NCBI RefSeq assembly: GCF_009857475.1
Contig: NZ_WWCJ01000007.1
Coordinates: forward strand, 62,001-126,000
DNA: 64,000 nucleotides
From: Pseudoduganella guangdongensis
Lineage (GTDB): Bacteria > Pseudomonadota > Gammaproteobacteria > Burkholderiales > Burkholderiaceae_D
Direction: 5' to 3'
The position numbers were made by a program, and so were the translations under genes. Below, in pieces: positions 16,726 to 25,712 of this stretch (position 1 is its first letter; every line of letters starts with the position of its first letter). The notes below the pieces were generated by a model. That model searched no databases and was not told the origin of the DNA. It saw only the letters and a program-made list of their open reading frames with translations.

Positions 16726-18531
16726 ATGCCGACCGCCCGACCCACGCCCAAGAAGCTGCGCCTGGCGGCCGGTGCCGCCGCACTGGCGGCCTTATTCGCC
16801 ACCGGCCCCTCGCAAGCGCTGCGCGAGCCTGGCCAGCAGTTCGACCCGCTGCTGGACGGCGCGCGCTGCGCCAGCCCCGCCGCCGGGCGGCCCGTGCTGC
16901 TGGCCATGCTGGCGCAGGCCGAAACCGCGCCCTTCAAGCCCACCCAGCAGGCACGCCAGGCGGAGCAGGCCAGCCCGCCGCCGCTGTATAAGGACCTGGG
17001 CCAGTTGCAGATGCCGGTCACCACGCGCAGCCCGCGCGCCCAAGCGTATTTCAACCAGGGCCTGCGCCTGCTGTTCGCCTTTAACCACGCGGAAGCGGCG
17101 CGCGCCTTCCGCGCCGCCCAGCAGGCCGACCCGCAATGCGCCATGTGCCACTGGGGCGAAGCGCTGGTACTGGGGCCGAACATCAATGCGCCCATGTTCC
17201 CGGAAGCCGTGGCGCCGGCCGCCGCCGCTGCCGCGCGCGCGCAAGCCGCCGCCGGCCCGGCCAGCCCGGTGGAACAGGCGCTGGTGCGCGCTGTCGTGCA
17301 GCGCTACTCCGCCCAGCCCGGCGCCGAACGCGCCGCGCTGGACCAGGCCTATGCCGCCGCCATGACCGAGGCGGCGCGCAGCTTCCCCAACCACGACACG
17401 GTGCAGGTGCTGTTTGCCGAGGCGCTGATGGACCTCTCGCCCTGGGACTACTGGGAAGCGGGCGGCGCGCGCCCGAAAGGCCGCACGGCCGAAGTGGTCG
17501 ATGCGCTGGAGCGGGTGCTGGAGCGCAACCCCAGCCACCCGGGCGCGATCCACTACTACATCCACGCGGTGGAAGCCTCCACCCATCCCGACAAGGCCCT
17601 GCCCTACGCGCGCCAGCTGGCGCGCCAGATTCCCGGCGCCGGCCACATCGTGCACATGCCCTCGCACATCTACTACCGCGTGGGCTTGTACAAGGAGGCG
17701 CTGCAGTCCAACCTGGACGCCATCGCCATCGATGAAAAGTACTTCAAGGGCGCCGCCAGCGACGCCGTCTACAAAGGCGCCTACTACCCGCACAATATCC
17801 ACTTCGCCATGGTGTCGGCGCTGATGGGCGGCGACGCCAAAGCCACCCTGCACGCCACCCAGCGCCTGGAAAAATCCATCAGCCCCGATCTGCTGCGCGC
17901 GATCCCGTCCATGCAGCCGGTGCGCGCCGCGCCCTACTTCGCGCATGTGCAATTCAGCGCGCCCGACACCCTGCTGGCACTGCCGGAACCGGGCGCCGAG
18001 TTCGTGCTGCTGCAAGCCATGTGGCACTACGCGCGCGCCGTGGGCTACGCGCGCAAGGGCCTGTGGGCCGAGAGCCAGCAGCAGGTGGACGCCATCGCCG
18101 CCATCGAGCAGAAGGCCGACTTCAAGCCGGTCACCGACTGGGGCGTGCCCGGCCCCTCGATCGCCAAAACCGCGCGCCTGGTGGCCGGCGGCAAGCTGGC
18201 CGAAGCCAAAGGCGACCTGCCGGCGGCGATCAGCGCCTTCACGGCAGCGGTGGCGGTGCAGGACACCCTGCCCTATACCGAACCGCCCTACTGGTACTAC
18301 CCGGTGCGCCAGTCGCTGGGCGCGGTGCTGCTGAAGGCCGGCCGGCTGGACGAGGCGGAGGCGGCCTTCCGCGCCTCCTTCGCCAAGACGCCCAGCAACG
18401 GCTGGGCGCTGCGCGGCCTGGTCGAGGTGTATGAGAAGCGCGGCGACAAGGCCGCCGCCGCGGCCACGCGCAAGCGCTTTGCCGCCACCTGGCTCGGGCC
18501 CAAGGGCGGGCCGGAGCTGAGCCGACTCTGA
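16726..18531 (+). CDS. Secreted TPR protein with a CAMCH motif
   Basis: A 601-residue protein. The ATG at 16726 follows AGGAGGAG and replaces a much longer open frame. An N-terminal signal (LAAGAAALAALFATGPSQA) leads to a Pro/Gln-rich linker. TPR-like helices run from about residue 105 (AYFNQGLRLLFAFNHAEAARAF) to the end. The first repeat carries C138-A-M-C141-H142 followed by WGEALVLGPNIN. Family members I recall often have Tyr where this one has His, so haem attachment is possible but unproven. HYYIHAVEAS and HMPSHIYYRVG are further conserved blocks. It is co-transcribed with the SnoaL gene and is followed 47 bases later by the first propeller kinase. Confidence 0.8.
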   Translation: MPTARPTPKKLRLAAGAAALAALFATGPSQALREPGQQFDPLLDGARCASPAAGRPVLLAMLAQAETAPFKPTQQARQAEQASPPPLYKDLGQLQMPVTTRSPRAQAYFNQGLRLLFAFNHAEAARAFRAAQQADPQCAMCHWGEALVLGPNINAPMFPEAVAPAAAAAARAQAAAGPASPVEQALVRAVVQRYSAQPGAERAALDQAYAAAMTEAARSFPNHDTVQVLFAEALMDLSPWDYWEAGGARPKGRTAEVVDALERVLERNPSHPGAIHYYIHAVEASTHPDKALPYARQLARQIPGAGHIVHMPSHIYYRVGLYKEALQSNLDAIAIDEKYFKGAASDAVYKGAYYPHNIHFAMVSALMGGDAKATLHATQRLEKSISPDLLRAIPSMQPVRAAPYFAHVQFSAPDTLLALPEPGAEFVLLQAMWHYARAVGYARKGLWAESQQQVDAIAAIEQKADFKPVTDWGVPGPSIAKTARLVAGGKLAEAKGDLPAAISAFTAAVAVQDTLPYTEPPYWYYPVRQSLGAVLLKAGRLDEAEAAFRASFAKTPSNGWALRGLVEVYEKRGDKAAAAATRKRFAATWLGPKGGPELSRL

Positions 18532-18564
18532 ACTGGAGGACGGGCAAGACCGCCTGGCAAACCC

Positions 18565-18570
18565 TATAAT
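18565..18570 (+). promoter_or_regulatory. -10 box immediately ahead of the first propeller kinase
   Basis: A perfect TATAAT (18565-18570) ends only 8 bases before the ATG at 18579. No good -35 box stands 16-18 bases upstream and no Shine-Dalgarno is placed correctly. If used, the mRNA would be leaderless or nearly so. Confidence 0.4.
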
Positions 18571-18578
18571 TTGCCAGG

Positions 18579-21572
18579 ATGAAAAAAACTCTACTGCTGC
18601 CCGCCCTGGCCTTGCTCGCTTCCCTGGCCGCCGCCGCGCCGCCGCCGCACCTGCTGGCCGACTACACCCACACCGCCTGGACCCGCCTGCAGGGCGCGCC
18701 AAGCGATGTGGTGAAGTTCGCGCAGACGGCCGACGGCTGGCTGTGGATTTCCTCGCCGGGCGGCCTGGCGCGCTTTGACGGCGTGCGTTTCGAGCGGGTG
18801 GAGGCGCTGGGCGGGCACCGCCTGCAATCGGCCAGCACCATGGGCCTGCTGGCCACGCGCGACGGCGGCCTGTGGATCGGCCACCGCTTCGGCGGCATCA
18901 CCGCCCTGGTGGGCGGCAAGGTGCGCGAGTTCGGCAGCGAGCAGGGCTTGCCGCCGTCCGGCGTGTGGAGCCTGGCCGAGGGGCCGGATGGCAGCATCTG
19001 GGCCTGCGTCGGCGGCGGCCTGGCCGTGCTGGCGCCGGGCGCCGCGCGCTTTGCGGTGGTGACGCCGGACAGCGGCCTGCCGGCCGGCGGCGCGCGCCAG
19101 GTGCTGTTCAGCCGCAGCGGGCGGCAATGGGTGTCGGTGCAGGGCGGCGTCTACTGGCGCGATGGCACTGGGCCGTTCCGCCGCGCCTGGCCGCAGCTGG
19201 ACCTGATGGCGCTGGCCGAGGGTCCGGATGGCGCCATCTGGGCCACCGACGGCCAGCGCCACGGCTACCGCGTCCTGCCGCAGGCGCCGCCCGGCAATCC
19301 GGCGCCACGCCCGGCAGTGGCGGCCAACGGCATCCATTTCGACCGCCACGGCACCATGTGGCTGCTGAAAGGCGACGCGCTGGAACGTGCAGCGGGCGGG
19401 CCTGGCAGCGACAGCAGCCAGCAGCTGCGGCGCGAGAACGGCATCAGCGGGCCGCTGCCGCAGACCTGGTTCGAAGACCGCGAGGGCAATATCTGGGTCG
19501 GCACCGCGTCCGGCCTGGACCGCCTGCGGCGCAACCGCCTGCGTCTGCTGGCCACGCCGCAGCCGCTGGACCACCCGGGCCTGCTGGCCGACAGCGACGG
19601 CCAGGTGCTGGTGGCCAACCAGGCCGGCGGCGTGCAGCGCTTCAGCAGCGCGGGCGAGCCGCTGCAGCTGGAGGGCCGGCTGATGACGGCCGGCTACCGC
19701 GCGCCCGACGGCGCGCTCTGGTTCGGCAATAACACGGAGCGCTGGCGCCAGGCGCCGTCCGGCCTGCTGTCCTGGTACCCGCATCCGCCCGAGTATGCGC
19801 AGCACGATGTGCAGGCCATGACCCTGGACCGCGACGGGCGCATGTGGCTGTCCGTGGCGCGCCATGGCCTGTTCAGCGCCGACGGCCGGCAGTGGACCAA
19901 GGACGGCGGCGTGGCGGGCCTGCCGCAAGGGCTGGCGCCGACGGTGGCGACCGACGCGCGCGGCCGCGTCTGGGTCGGCTACCTGGGCAGCCGCATCGCC
20001 ATGATAGACAACGGCAAGGCGCGCCTGTTCGGCGAGGCCGAGGGCGTCCGCATCGGCAATGTGCTGTCGCTGCTGGTCGACGGCGACCGGTTGTGGGCCG
20101 GCGGCGAGTACGGCGTGGCCTGGTTCGACGGGCGCGCCTTCCATATGCTGGAGGCGCCGCTGCGCGGCATCTCCGGCATGGCGCGCACGGCGCAGGGCGA
20201 ACTGTGGCTGCACGGCTCGGAAGGCATCACGCGCATCGCGGCGCCGGAGGTGGCGCGCCTGCTGGCGGAGGCGGGCCAGGGCGCACCCGGTCAGCCGGTG
20301 CGCTACGAGCGTTTCGACGCACAGGACGGCCTGCTGGGCGGTGCCGAGCAATTCCGCCCCCTGCCCTCGCTGGTGCAGGCCAGCGACGGCCGGCTGTGGT
20401 TCGCCACCGCCAGCGACGTGGCCAGCCTCGATCCGGCGCGCATCGCGCGCAATACCCTGGCGCCGCCGGTGCAGATCCGCGCGCTGCGTTCGGGCGGCGT
20501 GTCGTACATGCCGCTGCCGCAGGTGCGCTTGCCGAAGGGCAGCCGCGATGTGGAAATCGGCTTCACGGCGCTCAGCCTGTCGATGCCGGAGCGCATGCGC
20601 TTCAGCTATATGCTGGAAGGGGTGGACAGCGGCTGGCGCGACGTGCAGGGCCGGCGCGAAGCCTTCTACACCAACCTGGCGCCGGGCCAGTACCGCTTCC
20701 GCGTGCTGGCCTCGAACGAGGACGGCATCTGGAATGCGGAAGGGGCCACGCTGCAGCTGGAAATCCCGCCCACCTTCACGCAGACGCCGTGGTTCATCGC
20801 CCTGCTGGTGCTGGGCGGCGGCGCGCTGCTGGCGGCCGCCTACGCGCTGCGCGTGCGCCGGCTGACGGCGCGCCTGCAGGACTTGCAGCAGGAGCGCCTG
20901 GCCGAACGCGCCCGCATCGCGCGCGGCCTGCACGACACCCTGCTGCAAAGCGTGCAAAGCCTGATCATGTTCTTCGACCGCCAGGCGGCGCGCCTGGCGC
21001 CCGACAGCGAGGAAAAGGCCAAGGTCGAGCAAACCCTGGAGCTGGCCGACCAGCTGATGGCCGAGGGCCGCAACTACATCCTGGATTTGCGTTCGGACGG
21101 CGGGGCCGACGCGCTGGCGCAGGCGCTGCGCCAGTACGGCGCGGTGCTGCTGCATGAGCGCTTCCATGCCAGCAGCAGCGGCCAGGCGCGCGCCATGCCG
21201 CCGCAGGTGCAGGAGGAAGTGCTGTCGATCGCGCGCGAAGCGCTGTTCAACGCGGCGCGCCACGCGCACGCCACGCGCGTCGACCTGCTGCTCGACTACG
21301 GCGCCAATTTCTTCCTGCTCGAAGTGCGCGACAACGGCTGCGGCCTCGGCACGGCCTCCTCGCCGGGCCCGGGCCGCTTGGGCCATTACGGCCTGGTCGG
21401 CATGCGCGAACGCGCCGCCGCGCTGGGCGCCACCTGCAGTATCAGCTCGCCGGCCGAGGGCGGCACGGTGGTGCGGCTGCAACTGGCGGCGCAGCTGGCA
21501 TTCATCGAGCGGCGCCAGGCCAGCTGGCTGGCGCGCGCGCGGCGCTGGCTGCCTTTCGCCAGTTCCAAGTAA
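18579..21572 (+). CDS. Propeller-type sensor histidine kinase (NarL/DesK-type HisKA_3)
   Basis: A 997-residue protein with a signal peptide (LLLPALALLASLAAA). Propeller blades (about residues 35-620) have repeated D-G-x-L/I-W-I/V-G units. A Y_Y_Y domain (about 640-725, FSYMLEGVDSGWRDV and YRFRVLASNEDG) and one membrane helix (about 733-752) come next. The dimerisation helix ERARIARGLHDTLLQSVQSL has phospho-His785. An HATPase domain follows, with an N-box ALFNAARHAHATRVDL and a G-box DNGCGLG. This is a periplasmic sensor of unknown ligand that should phosphorylate a NarL-type regulator. None is adjacent; the nearest is at 32030-32677. A paralogue follows 33 bases downstream. Confidence 0.93.
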   Translation: MKKTLLLPALALLASLAAAAPPPHLLADYTHTAWTRLQGAPSDVVKFAQTADGWLWISSPGGLARFDGVRFERVEALGGHRLQSASTMGLLATRDGGLWIGHRFGGITALVGGKVREFGSEQGLPPSGVWSLAEGPDGSIWACVGGGLAVLAPGAARFAVVTPDSGLPAGGARQVLFSRSGRQWVSVQGGVYWRDGTGPFRRAWPQLDLMALAEGPDGAIWATDGQRHGYRVLPQAPPGNPAPRPAVAANGIHFDRHGTMWLLKGDALERAAGGPGSDSSQQLRRENGISGPLPQTWFEDREGNIWVGTASGLDRLRRNRLRLLATPQPLDHPGLLADSDGQVLVANQAGGVQRFSSAGEPLQLEGRLMTAGYRAPDGALWFGNNTERWRQAPSGLLSWYPHPPEYAQHDVQAMTLDRDGRMWLSVARHGLFSADGRQWTKDGGVAGLPQGLAPTVATDARGRVWVGYLGSRIAMIDNGKARLFGEAEGVRIGNVLSLLVDGDRLWAGGEYGVAWFDGRAFHMLEAPLRGISGMARTAQGELWLHGSEGITRIAAPEVARLLAEAGQGAPGQPVRYERFDAQDGLLGGAEQFRPLPSLVQASDGRLWFATASDVASLDPARIARNTLAPPVQIRALRSGGVSYMPLPQVRLPKGSRDVEIGFTALSLSMPERMRFSYMLEGVDSGWRDVQGRREAFYTNLAPGQYRFRVLASNEDGIWNAEGATLQLEIPPTFTQTPWFIALLVLGGGALLAAAYALRVRRLTARLQDLQQERLAERARIARGLHDTLLQSVQSLIMFFDRQAARLAPDSEEKAKVEQTLELADQLMAEGRNYILDLRSDGGADALAQALRQYGAVLLHERFHASSSGQARAMPPQVQEEVLSIAREALFNAARHAHATRVDLLLDYGANFFLLEVRDNGCGLGTASSPGPGRLGHYGLVGMRERAAALGATCSISSPAEGGTVVRLQLAAQLAFIERRQASWLARARRWLPFASSK

Positions 21573-21605
21573 GATGCGCGTTTTCGCAACTTGCAAGGAA
21601 GAAGC

Positions 21606-24569
21606 ATGTCTATACAACGCTGGGCGCAGCTGGTGCTGCAGGGGCTGTTGCTGCTGGCCGCGCAGGCCGCGGCGGCCGGCAGCGCCAGTCCGGCGCCGCC
21701 GCAGCCCGATGGCCAATCGTTCGAACGGCGGCGCTGGACCCAGGCCGACGGCGCGCCGAATATGGCCAATGCGCTGGCGCAAACCGCGGACGGCATGCTC
21801 TGGGTCAGTTCGGCGCAGGGCCTGTACAGCTTCGACGGCATGCGCTTTCGCAGGGCCAACAAGGTGTACGGCCAGCCGCTCCAGTCCAGCAACATCAGCT
21901 TCATCTACAAATTCGCCGACGCGCTGGCGGTCGGCTACTACTTCGGCGGCCTGAGCGTCTTCACCCCGCGCGGCGCCACCCACCATGTGGCCGGTCGTGG
22001 CTTCCCGCACGGCACGGTGCAGGGTATTACCTCCGACAAGGACGGCATGCTGTATGCCTCCACCACCAGCGGCGTGGCCATGCAGCAGGGCGCGCAGTGG
22101 ATCCTGTTGGGGCAAGACGTGCTACCGCGCGGCGTCCCGGGCTGGATCCGGCACGACCGCGCCGGCCGCCTGTGGGTGCGCATCGACCGCGACTACTATG
22201 TGCGCCCGTCCGGCGCCACCCGCTTCGAGCGGCTGGCGGTGGCGGAAGGCACGCGCACCACGTGGCGCCCGGACGGCCTGTTCGTATTGCCGCGCGGTGA
22301 AAACCTGCAGCAGCTCGACGTGCAGCCGGTGCCGCCGGCCACACCGCTCGATCAACCCGACCTGTTCCAAAGCCCGCCGCTGCCCGGCCCGCATGGCACG
22401 CAGTGGAGTTCGCGCAGCGACGGCCTGGTGCGCCTGGCCCGCGGTGCGGACGGCAAGCTGCACGTGGCCGAACTGTTTGCCAGCAGCGAGCAGCGCGATG
22501 TGCTGATCAACCGCATCACCATCGACCGCGAAGACAACCTGTGGATCCTGACGCCGGGCGGCATCGAGCGCTTCCGGCGCCATCGCATGCAGCGCATGGC
22601 GGGACCGCCGAACGCCTTCTTCTGGCTGGCGCGGCGCGGCCTGGGCGACGAGCTGTGGCTGGGCGCCAGCAACGCACCGCTGCAGCGGGTGCGGGCCGAC
22701 GGCAGCCGAGAAGCCACCGCCATCGTTTCGCCCAATGCCCTGCTGCGGCTAAGTGACGATCAGGTCTGGCTCGGTACGCGCGACGCGTTGTGGGAATTCA
22801 ACGGCAAGCGCCAGCAGCGCTGGGACTTGCCGCCCGGCCTGGGAAAAGTTTCCGAGGTGCAGGCCCTGGCCGCCGAGGGCGGGCGCTTGCTGGTCTCCAT
22901 CACGCGCAGCGGCCTGTGGATCTTCGAACACGGCGCTTGGCGCCAGGACACGCGCCTGCAGGGGCAGAAGGACGCGGTGCCCACCGCCATGCTGACCGAC
23001 AGCCGCGGCACCACCTGGATCGGCCTGACGCATAGCCGCCTGGCGCGGCTCGATGCCGGCGTGGCGCAGCTGCTGCCGGCCAGCGCCGGGCTGCAGGTGG
23101 GCAATGTGCTGTCGCTGGCGGAGCTGGACGGCAAGCTGCTGGTGGGCGGCGACCTGGGCGTCACCTGGCTCGCGCAGGGCAAGGCGCACGCGCTCCGCCT
23201 GCGCCAGGTGGAGAACTTGCAGCGCATCACCGGCATGGTGCAGGACCGCCAGGGCAGCCTCTGGCTGCATAGCAACGACGGGCTGCACCGCATCGAGGGC
23301 GCGGCCCTGGCGCGCTTTTGGCGCGACCCGGCGCAGCCGCTGGAGGCGGAGCTGTTCAACTTCGAGGACGGTCTCAGCGGCATGGCGGCGCCGGTGCGGC
23401 CGCTGCCCTCGCTGGCCCTGGCGCACAACGGCCGCCTGTACTACGCCACCATGACCGAGACCGGCTGGCTCGACCCGGCCGCGATTGCGCGCAACCCGCG
23501 CGCGCCGAGCGTACTGCTGCAGTCGCTGCGCAGCGCCGAACGCGAATACGCGGCGCAGGACGGGCTGGTGCTGCCGCAGCACACTTCGGCCATCGAGCTG
23601 GCCTTCACCGCCACCGCGCTCTCGGTGCCGGAGCGCGTGCGCCTGAAATTCCGCCTGGACGGCGTGGACCCGGACTGGCGCGAAGCCGGGCCGGAACGGC
23701 GCGCGCAGTACACCAACCTGGCGCCCGGCAGCTACCGCTTCCGCGTGATCGCGGCCAACGAGGACGGGGTCTGGAATAATGAAGGCGCGCAGTTCAGCTT
23801 CCGCATCCAGCCCGCGCTGTGGCAGACCACCGGCTTCCGCCTGGCGTGCGCGCTGGCGGCGCTGGTGGCGGCGGCGCAGCTGTACCGCTGGCGCGTGGCC
23901 GTGATCCAGCGCCGCGCCGAGCAGCATGCCGCGCTGCGCCTGGAAGCGACCTTGCAGGAACGCAGCCGCATTGCGCGCTCGCTGCACGACAACCTGCTGC
24001 AGGCGGTGCAAGCCTTGCTGCTGCGCTTCCACCTGGTGGAGCAAAAGCTGGTGCAGCAGCCCGAGTTGCAGCACATGGTGGGCAGCGCGCTCGACTACGC
24101 CGCAACCCTGGTGGCCAGCACGCGCGACGAAGTGATGGAGCTGCGCCGCGCGGCTGGCGCCGACGAACTGTTCGAGACCCTGCGCCAGGCCGCCGAACAG
24201 ACGCTGCCGGGCGCCGGCCAGCGCCTGAGCTGCACCGTCAGCGGCCGGCCGCGCCACCTGCGCCCGGAGGCCGCCGTGGAGCTGGGCAGCGTGCTGCGCG
24301 AGGCAGTGTGTAACAGCGTACGGCATGCCGGCGCGCGCCACATCGCCGTGCGCCTGGCGTATGGCGCCGACACCCTGCTGGCGGAAGTGGACGACGACGG
24401 CGTCGGCCTCGATCCGGCGGTGGCGCAGCATGGACGCGACGGCCACTGGGGCATCACCGGCATGCGCGAGCGCACCGGCCGCCTGGGCGGGCAAATCGAG
24501 ATCAGCGCCGGCGCGCAGGGCGGCACCGTGGTACGGCTGGCGATCCCGGCGCCGCAGGCCTACGCCTGA
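21606..24569 (+). CDS. Propeller-type sensor histidine kinase, paralogue
   Basis: A 987-residue protein. The ATG at 21606 follows AAGGAAGAA and is preferred to a TTG five codons earlier. The architecture is the same as its upstream neighbour: signal peptide (VLQGLLLLAAQAAAAG), propeller (about 40-625), Y_Y_Y (KFRLDGVDPDWREAG, YRFRVIAANEDGVW), and a membrane helix (about 740-760). The H-box is RSRIARSLHDNLLQAVQALL with His794, and the HATPase has VDDDGVGLDP. Sequence identity to the neighbour is clear by eye in the Y_Y_Y and kinase domains but lower in the propeller, consistent with an old tandem duplication and different ligands. It probably shares the transcript. Confidence 0.93.
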   Translation: MSIQRWAQLVLQGLLLLAAQAAAAGSASPAPPQPDGQSFERRRWTQADGAPNMANALAQTADGMLWVSSAQGLYSFDGMRFRRANKVYGQPLQSSNISFIYKFADALAVGYYFGGLSVFTPRGATHHVAGRGFPHGTVQGITSDKDGMLYASTTSGVAMQQGAQWILLGQDVLPRGVPGWIRHDRAGRLWVRIDRDYYVRPSGATRFERLAVAEGTRTTWRPDGLFVLPRGENLQQLDVQPVPPATPLDQPDLFQSPPLPGPHGTQWSSRSDGLVRLARGADGKLHVAELFASSEQRDVLINRITIDREDNLWILTPGGIERFRRHRMQRMAGPPNAFFWLARRGLGDELWLGASNAPLQRVRADGSREATAIVSPNALLRLSDDQVWLGTRDALWEFNGKRQQRWDLPPGLGKVSEVQALAAEGGRLLVSITRSGLWIFEHGAWRQDTRLQGQKDAVPTAMLTDSRGTTWIGLTHSRLARLDAGVAQLLPASAGLQVGNVLSLAELDGKLLVGGDLGVTWLAQGKAHALRLRQVENLQRITGMVQDRQGSLWLHSNDGLHRIEGAALARFWRDPAQPLEAELFNFEDGLSGMAAPVRPLPSLALAHNGRLYYATMTETGWLDPAAIARNPRAPSVLLQSLRSAEREYAAQDGLVLPQHTSAIELAFTATALSVPERVRLKFRLDGVDPDWREAGPERRAQYTNLAPGSYRFRVIAANEDGVWNNEGAQFSFRIQPALWQTTGFRLACALAALVAAAQLYRWRVAVIQRRAEQHAALRLEATLQERSRIARSLHDNLLQAVQALLLRFHLVEQKLVQQPELQHMVGSALDYAATLVASTRDEVMELRRAAGADELFETLRQAAEQTLPGAGQRLSCTVSGRPRHLRPEAAVELGSVLREAVCNSVRHAGARHIAVRLAYGADTLLAEVDDDGVGLDPAVAQHGRDGHWGITGMRERTGRLGGQIEISAGAQGGTVVRLAIPAPQAYA

Positions 24570-24573
24570 ACGG

Positions 24574-25536
24574 CTAGGGCGTGCCGCCCTCGAACCAGCG
24601 CTTGATGATGTCGCGCTCGGCGTTTGTCATGCCGGTCTGGTTCCCCAGCGGCATGGCTTGCAACACCACCACTTGCAGATAGATGTCGGGCGCGCGGTTG
24701 CGGATGCCGGCGTCGCTGTCAAGCCGTACGCCGTTGGGCGCCCCGGCCCCGGCGTGGCAGGCCAGGCAGCGCGCCTGGACGATGCCGCGCACCGTGTCGA
24801 AGGACGGCACGGCAGCGGCCAGCAGCTGGGCGATGGTGGCGTCGATGATGGGGCCGTAGGCATTCGGGTCGCTGGCCGCCGTGACGCCGGCCAGCATGCC
24901 GCGCACGGCTGCCGCCGCCGCATCGCCGCTGTAGGCGCCGGCTTCGGCCTGGGTGTCGAGTGCGCTGGTGAAGGCGCGCGCCACGGCAATGCGGTTGCGC
25001 ACCAGCTGCGCGTCCAGCAAGCCTTGCGCGGAGGTATTGATGAGGGCGCCGGCCATGATGGTGAAGGAGGCGCGCGCCCGGGTCAGGCCACCGCCGTTCA
25101 GCGCCGCCAGCCAATAGGCCTTGCCTTCGGCGTCCGGCACCCGGTTCAACACATTGGCGTAGATGGCGATGAGGAATGCTTCGTTATCGCCCGAGTAAAG
25201 CGCCGCCGATTCCGCGCTGTTGCCAAAGCTGTCGATCAGGGCGCGCACGCTGGCGTTATTGGTATAGGCGAAATTCAGGTCCTGGATAGCGACCGGCGCC
25301 CCCAGCGCCTCCATCTGCGCGGTGAAATTGGCCAGGCCGCCGGTATCGGCGGCGCGCCCGAAGTAGGCCACATACAGCTGCTGCACCACTTCCTGGTAGT
25401 CGATGGCCGGGGCGCCTTGCGGCGCGCCGTGGGCCGCCGTGCGCGCACCCGGCGCCGGTTGCTCGTTGCCACCGCCGCAGCCGGCCAGCAGCGCCGCCGC
25501 CAGGCAACTCAGCAGTATTGCGGGGATGCTTTGCAT
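24574..25536 (-). CDS. DUF4214 lipoprotein with C-terminal cytochrome c-like domain
   Basis: A 320-residue protein. The start at 25536 ([20 protein letters not shown]) is fixed by GGAGGT just upstream and a lipobox LAGC at Cys20. A DUF4214 domain (about residues 45-170) contains [21 protein letters not shown] and [22 protein letters not shown] repeats. The C-terminal 75 residues carry C-L-A-C-H followed by [10 protein letters not shown], a class-I cytochrome c pattern with a distal Met. The protein should be a membrane-anchored periplasmic or surface haemoprotein. DUF4214 is often found in surface-layer and adhesin-like proteins; its role here is not known. It is convergent with the second propeller kinase (4-base gap) and divergent from the hydrolase-catalase operon. 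Confidence 0.85.
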   Translation of the reverse strand: MQSIPAILLSCLAAALLAGCGGGNEQPAPGARTAAHGAPQGAPAIDYQEVVQQLYVAYFGRAADTGGLANFTAQMEALGAPVAIQDLNFAYTNNASVRALIDSFGNSAESAALYSGDNEAFLIAIYANVLNRVPDAEGKAYWLAALNGGGLTRARASFTIMAGALINTSAQGLLDAQLVRNRIAVARAFTSALDTQAEAGAYSGDAAAAAVRGMLAGVTAASDPNAYGPIIDATIAQLLAAAVPSFDTVRGIVQARCLACHAGAGAPNGVRLDSDAGIRNRAPDIYLQVVVLQAMPLGNQTGMTNAERDIIKRWFEGGTP

Positions 25537-25601
25537 GGCGACCTCCAGCGCTGGAATCCATCCTGGAATCATGCCACGTTTGCGCGGCGCTGTCGCGCCC
25601 T

Positions 25602-25612
25602 CCCCCCCCCCC
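25602..25612. repeat. Run of eleven C in a divergent promoter region
   Basis: An uninterrupted C11 tract lies between the starts of the DUF4214 gene (25536, minus) and the alpha/beta hydrolase operon (25713, plus). Tracts of this length are prone to slippage. It could alter promoter spacing or be a sequencing uncertainty. Confidence 0.8.
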
Positions 25613-25712
25613 GAAAGAGGTAGGCGCCGCGCCCCCGGATGGGCGATTTGCGAATGGCGGCGGCTGGCTATCCTCCTTGTCATCCCAACCACACAAGAAA
25701 GAAGGGTCTACC

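Noticed and set aside
18591..22115. Long minus-strand open frame opposite the two propeller kinases (1174 codons)
   Set aside because: It crosses two real genes and their intergenic gap, has low-complexity composition and no start signals.
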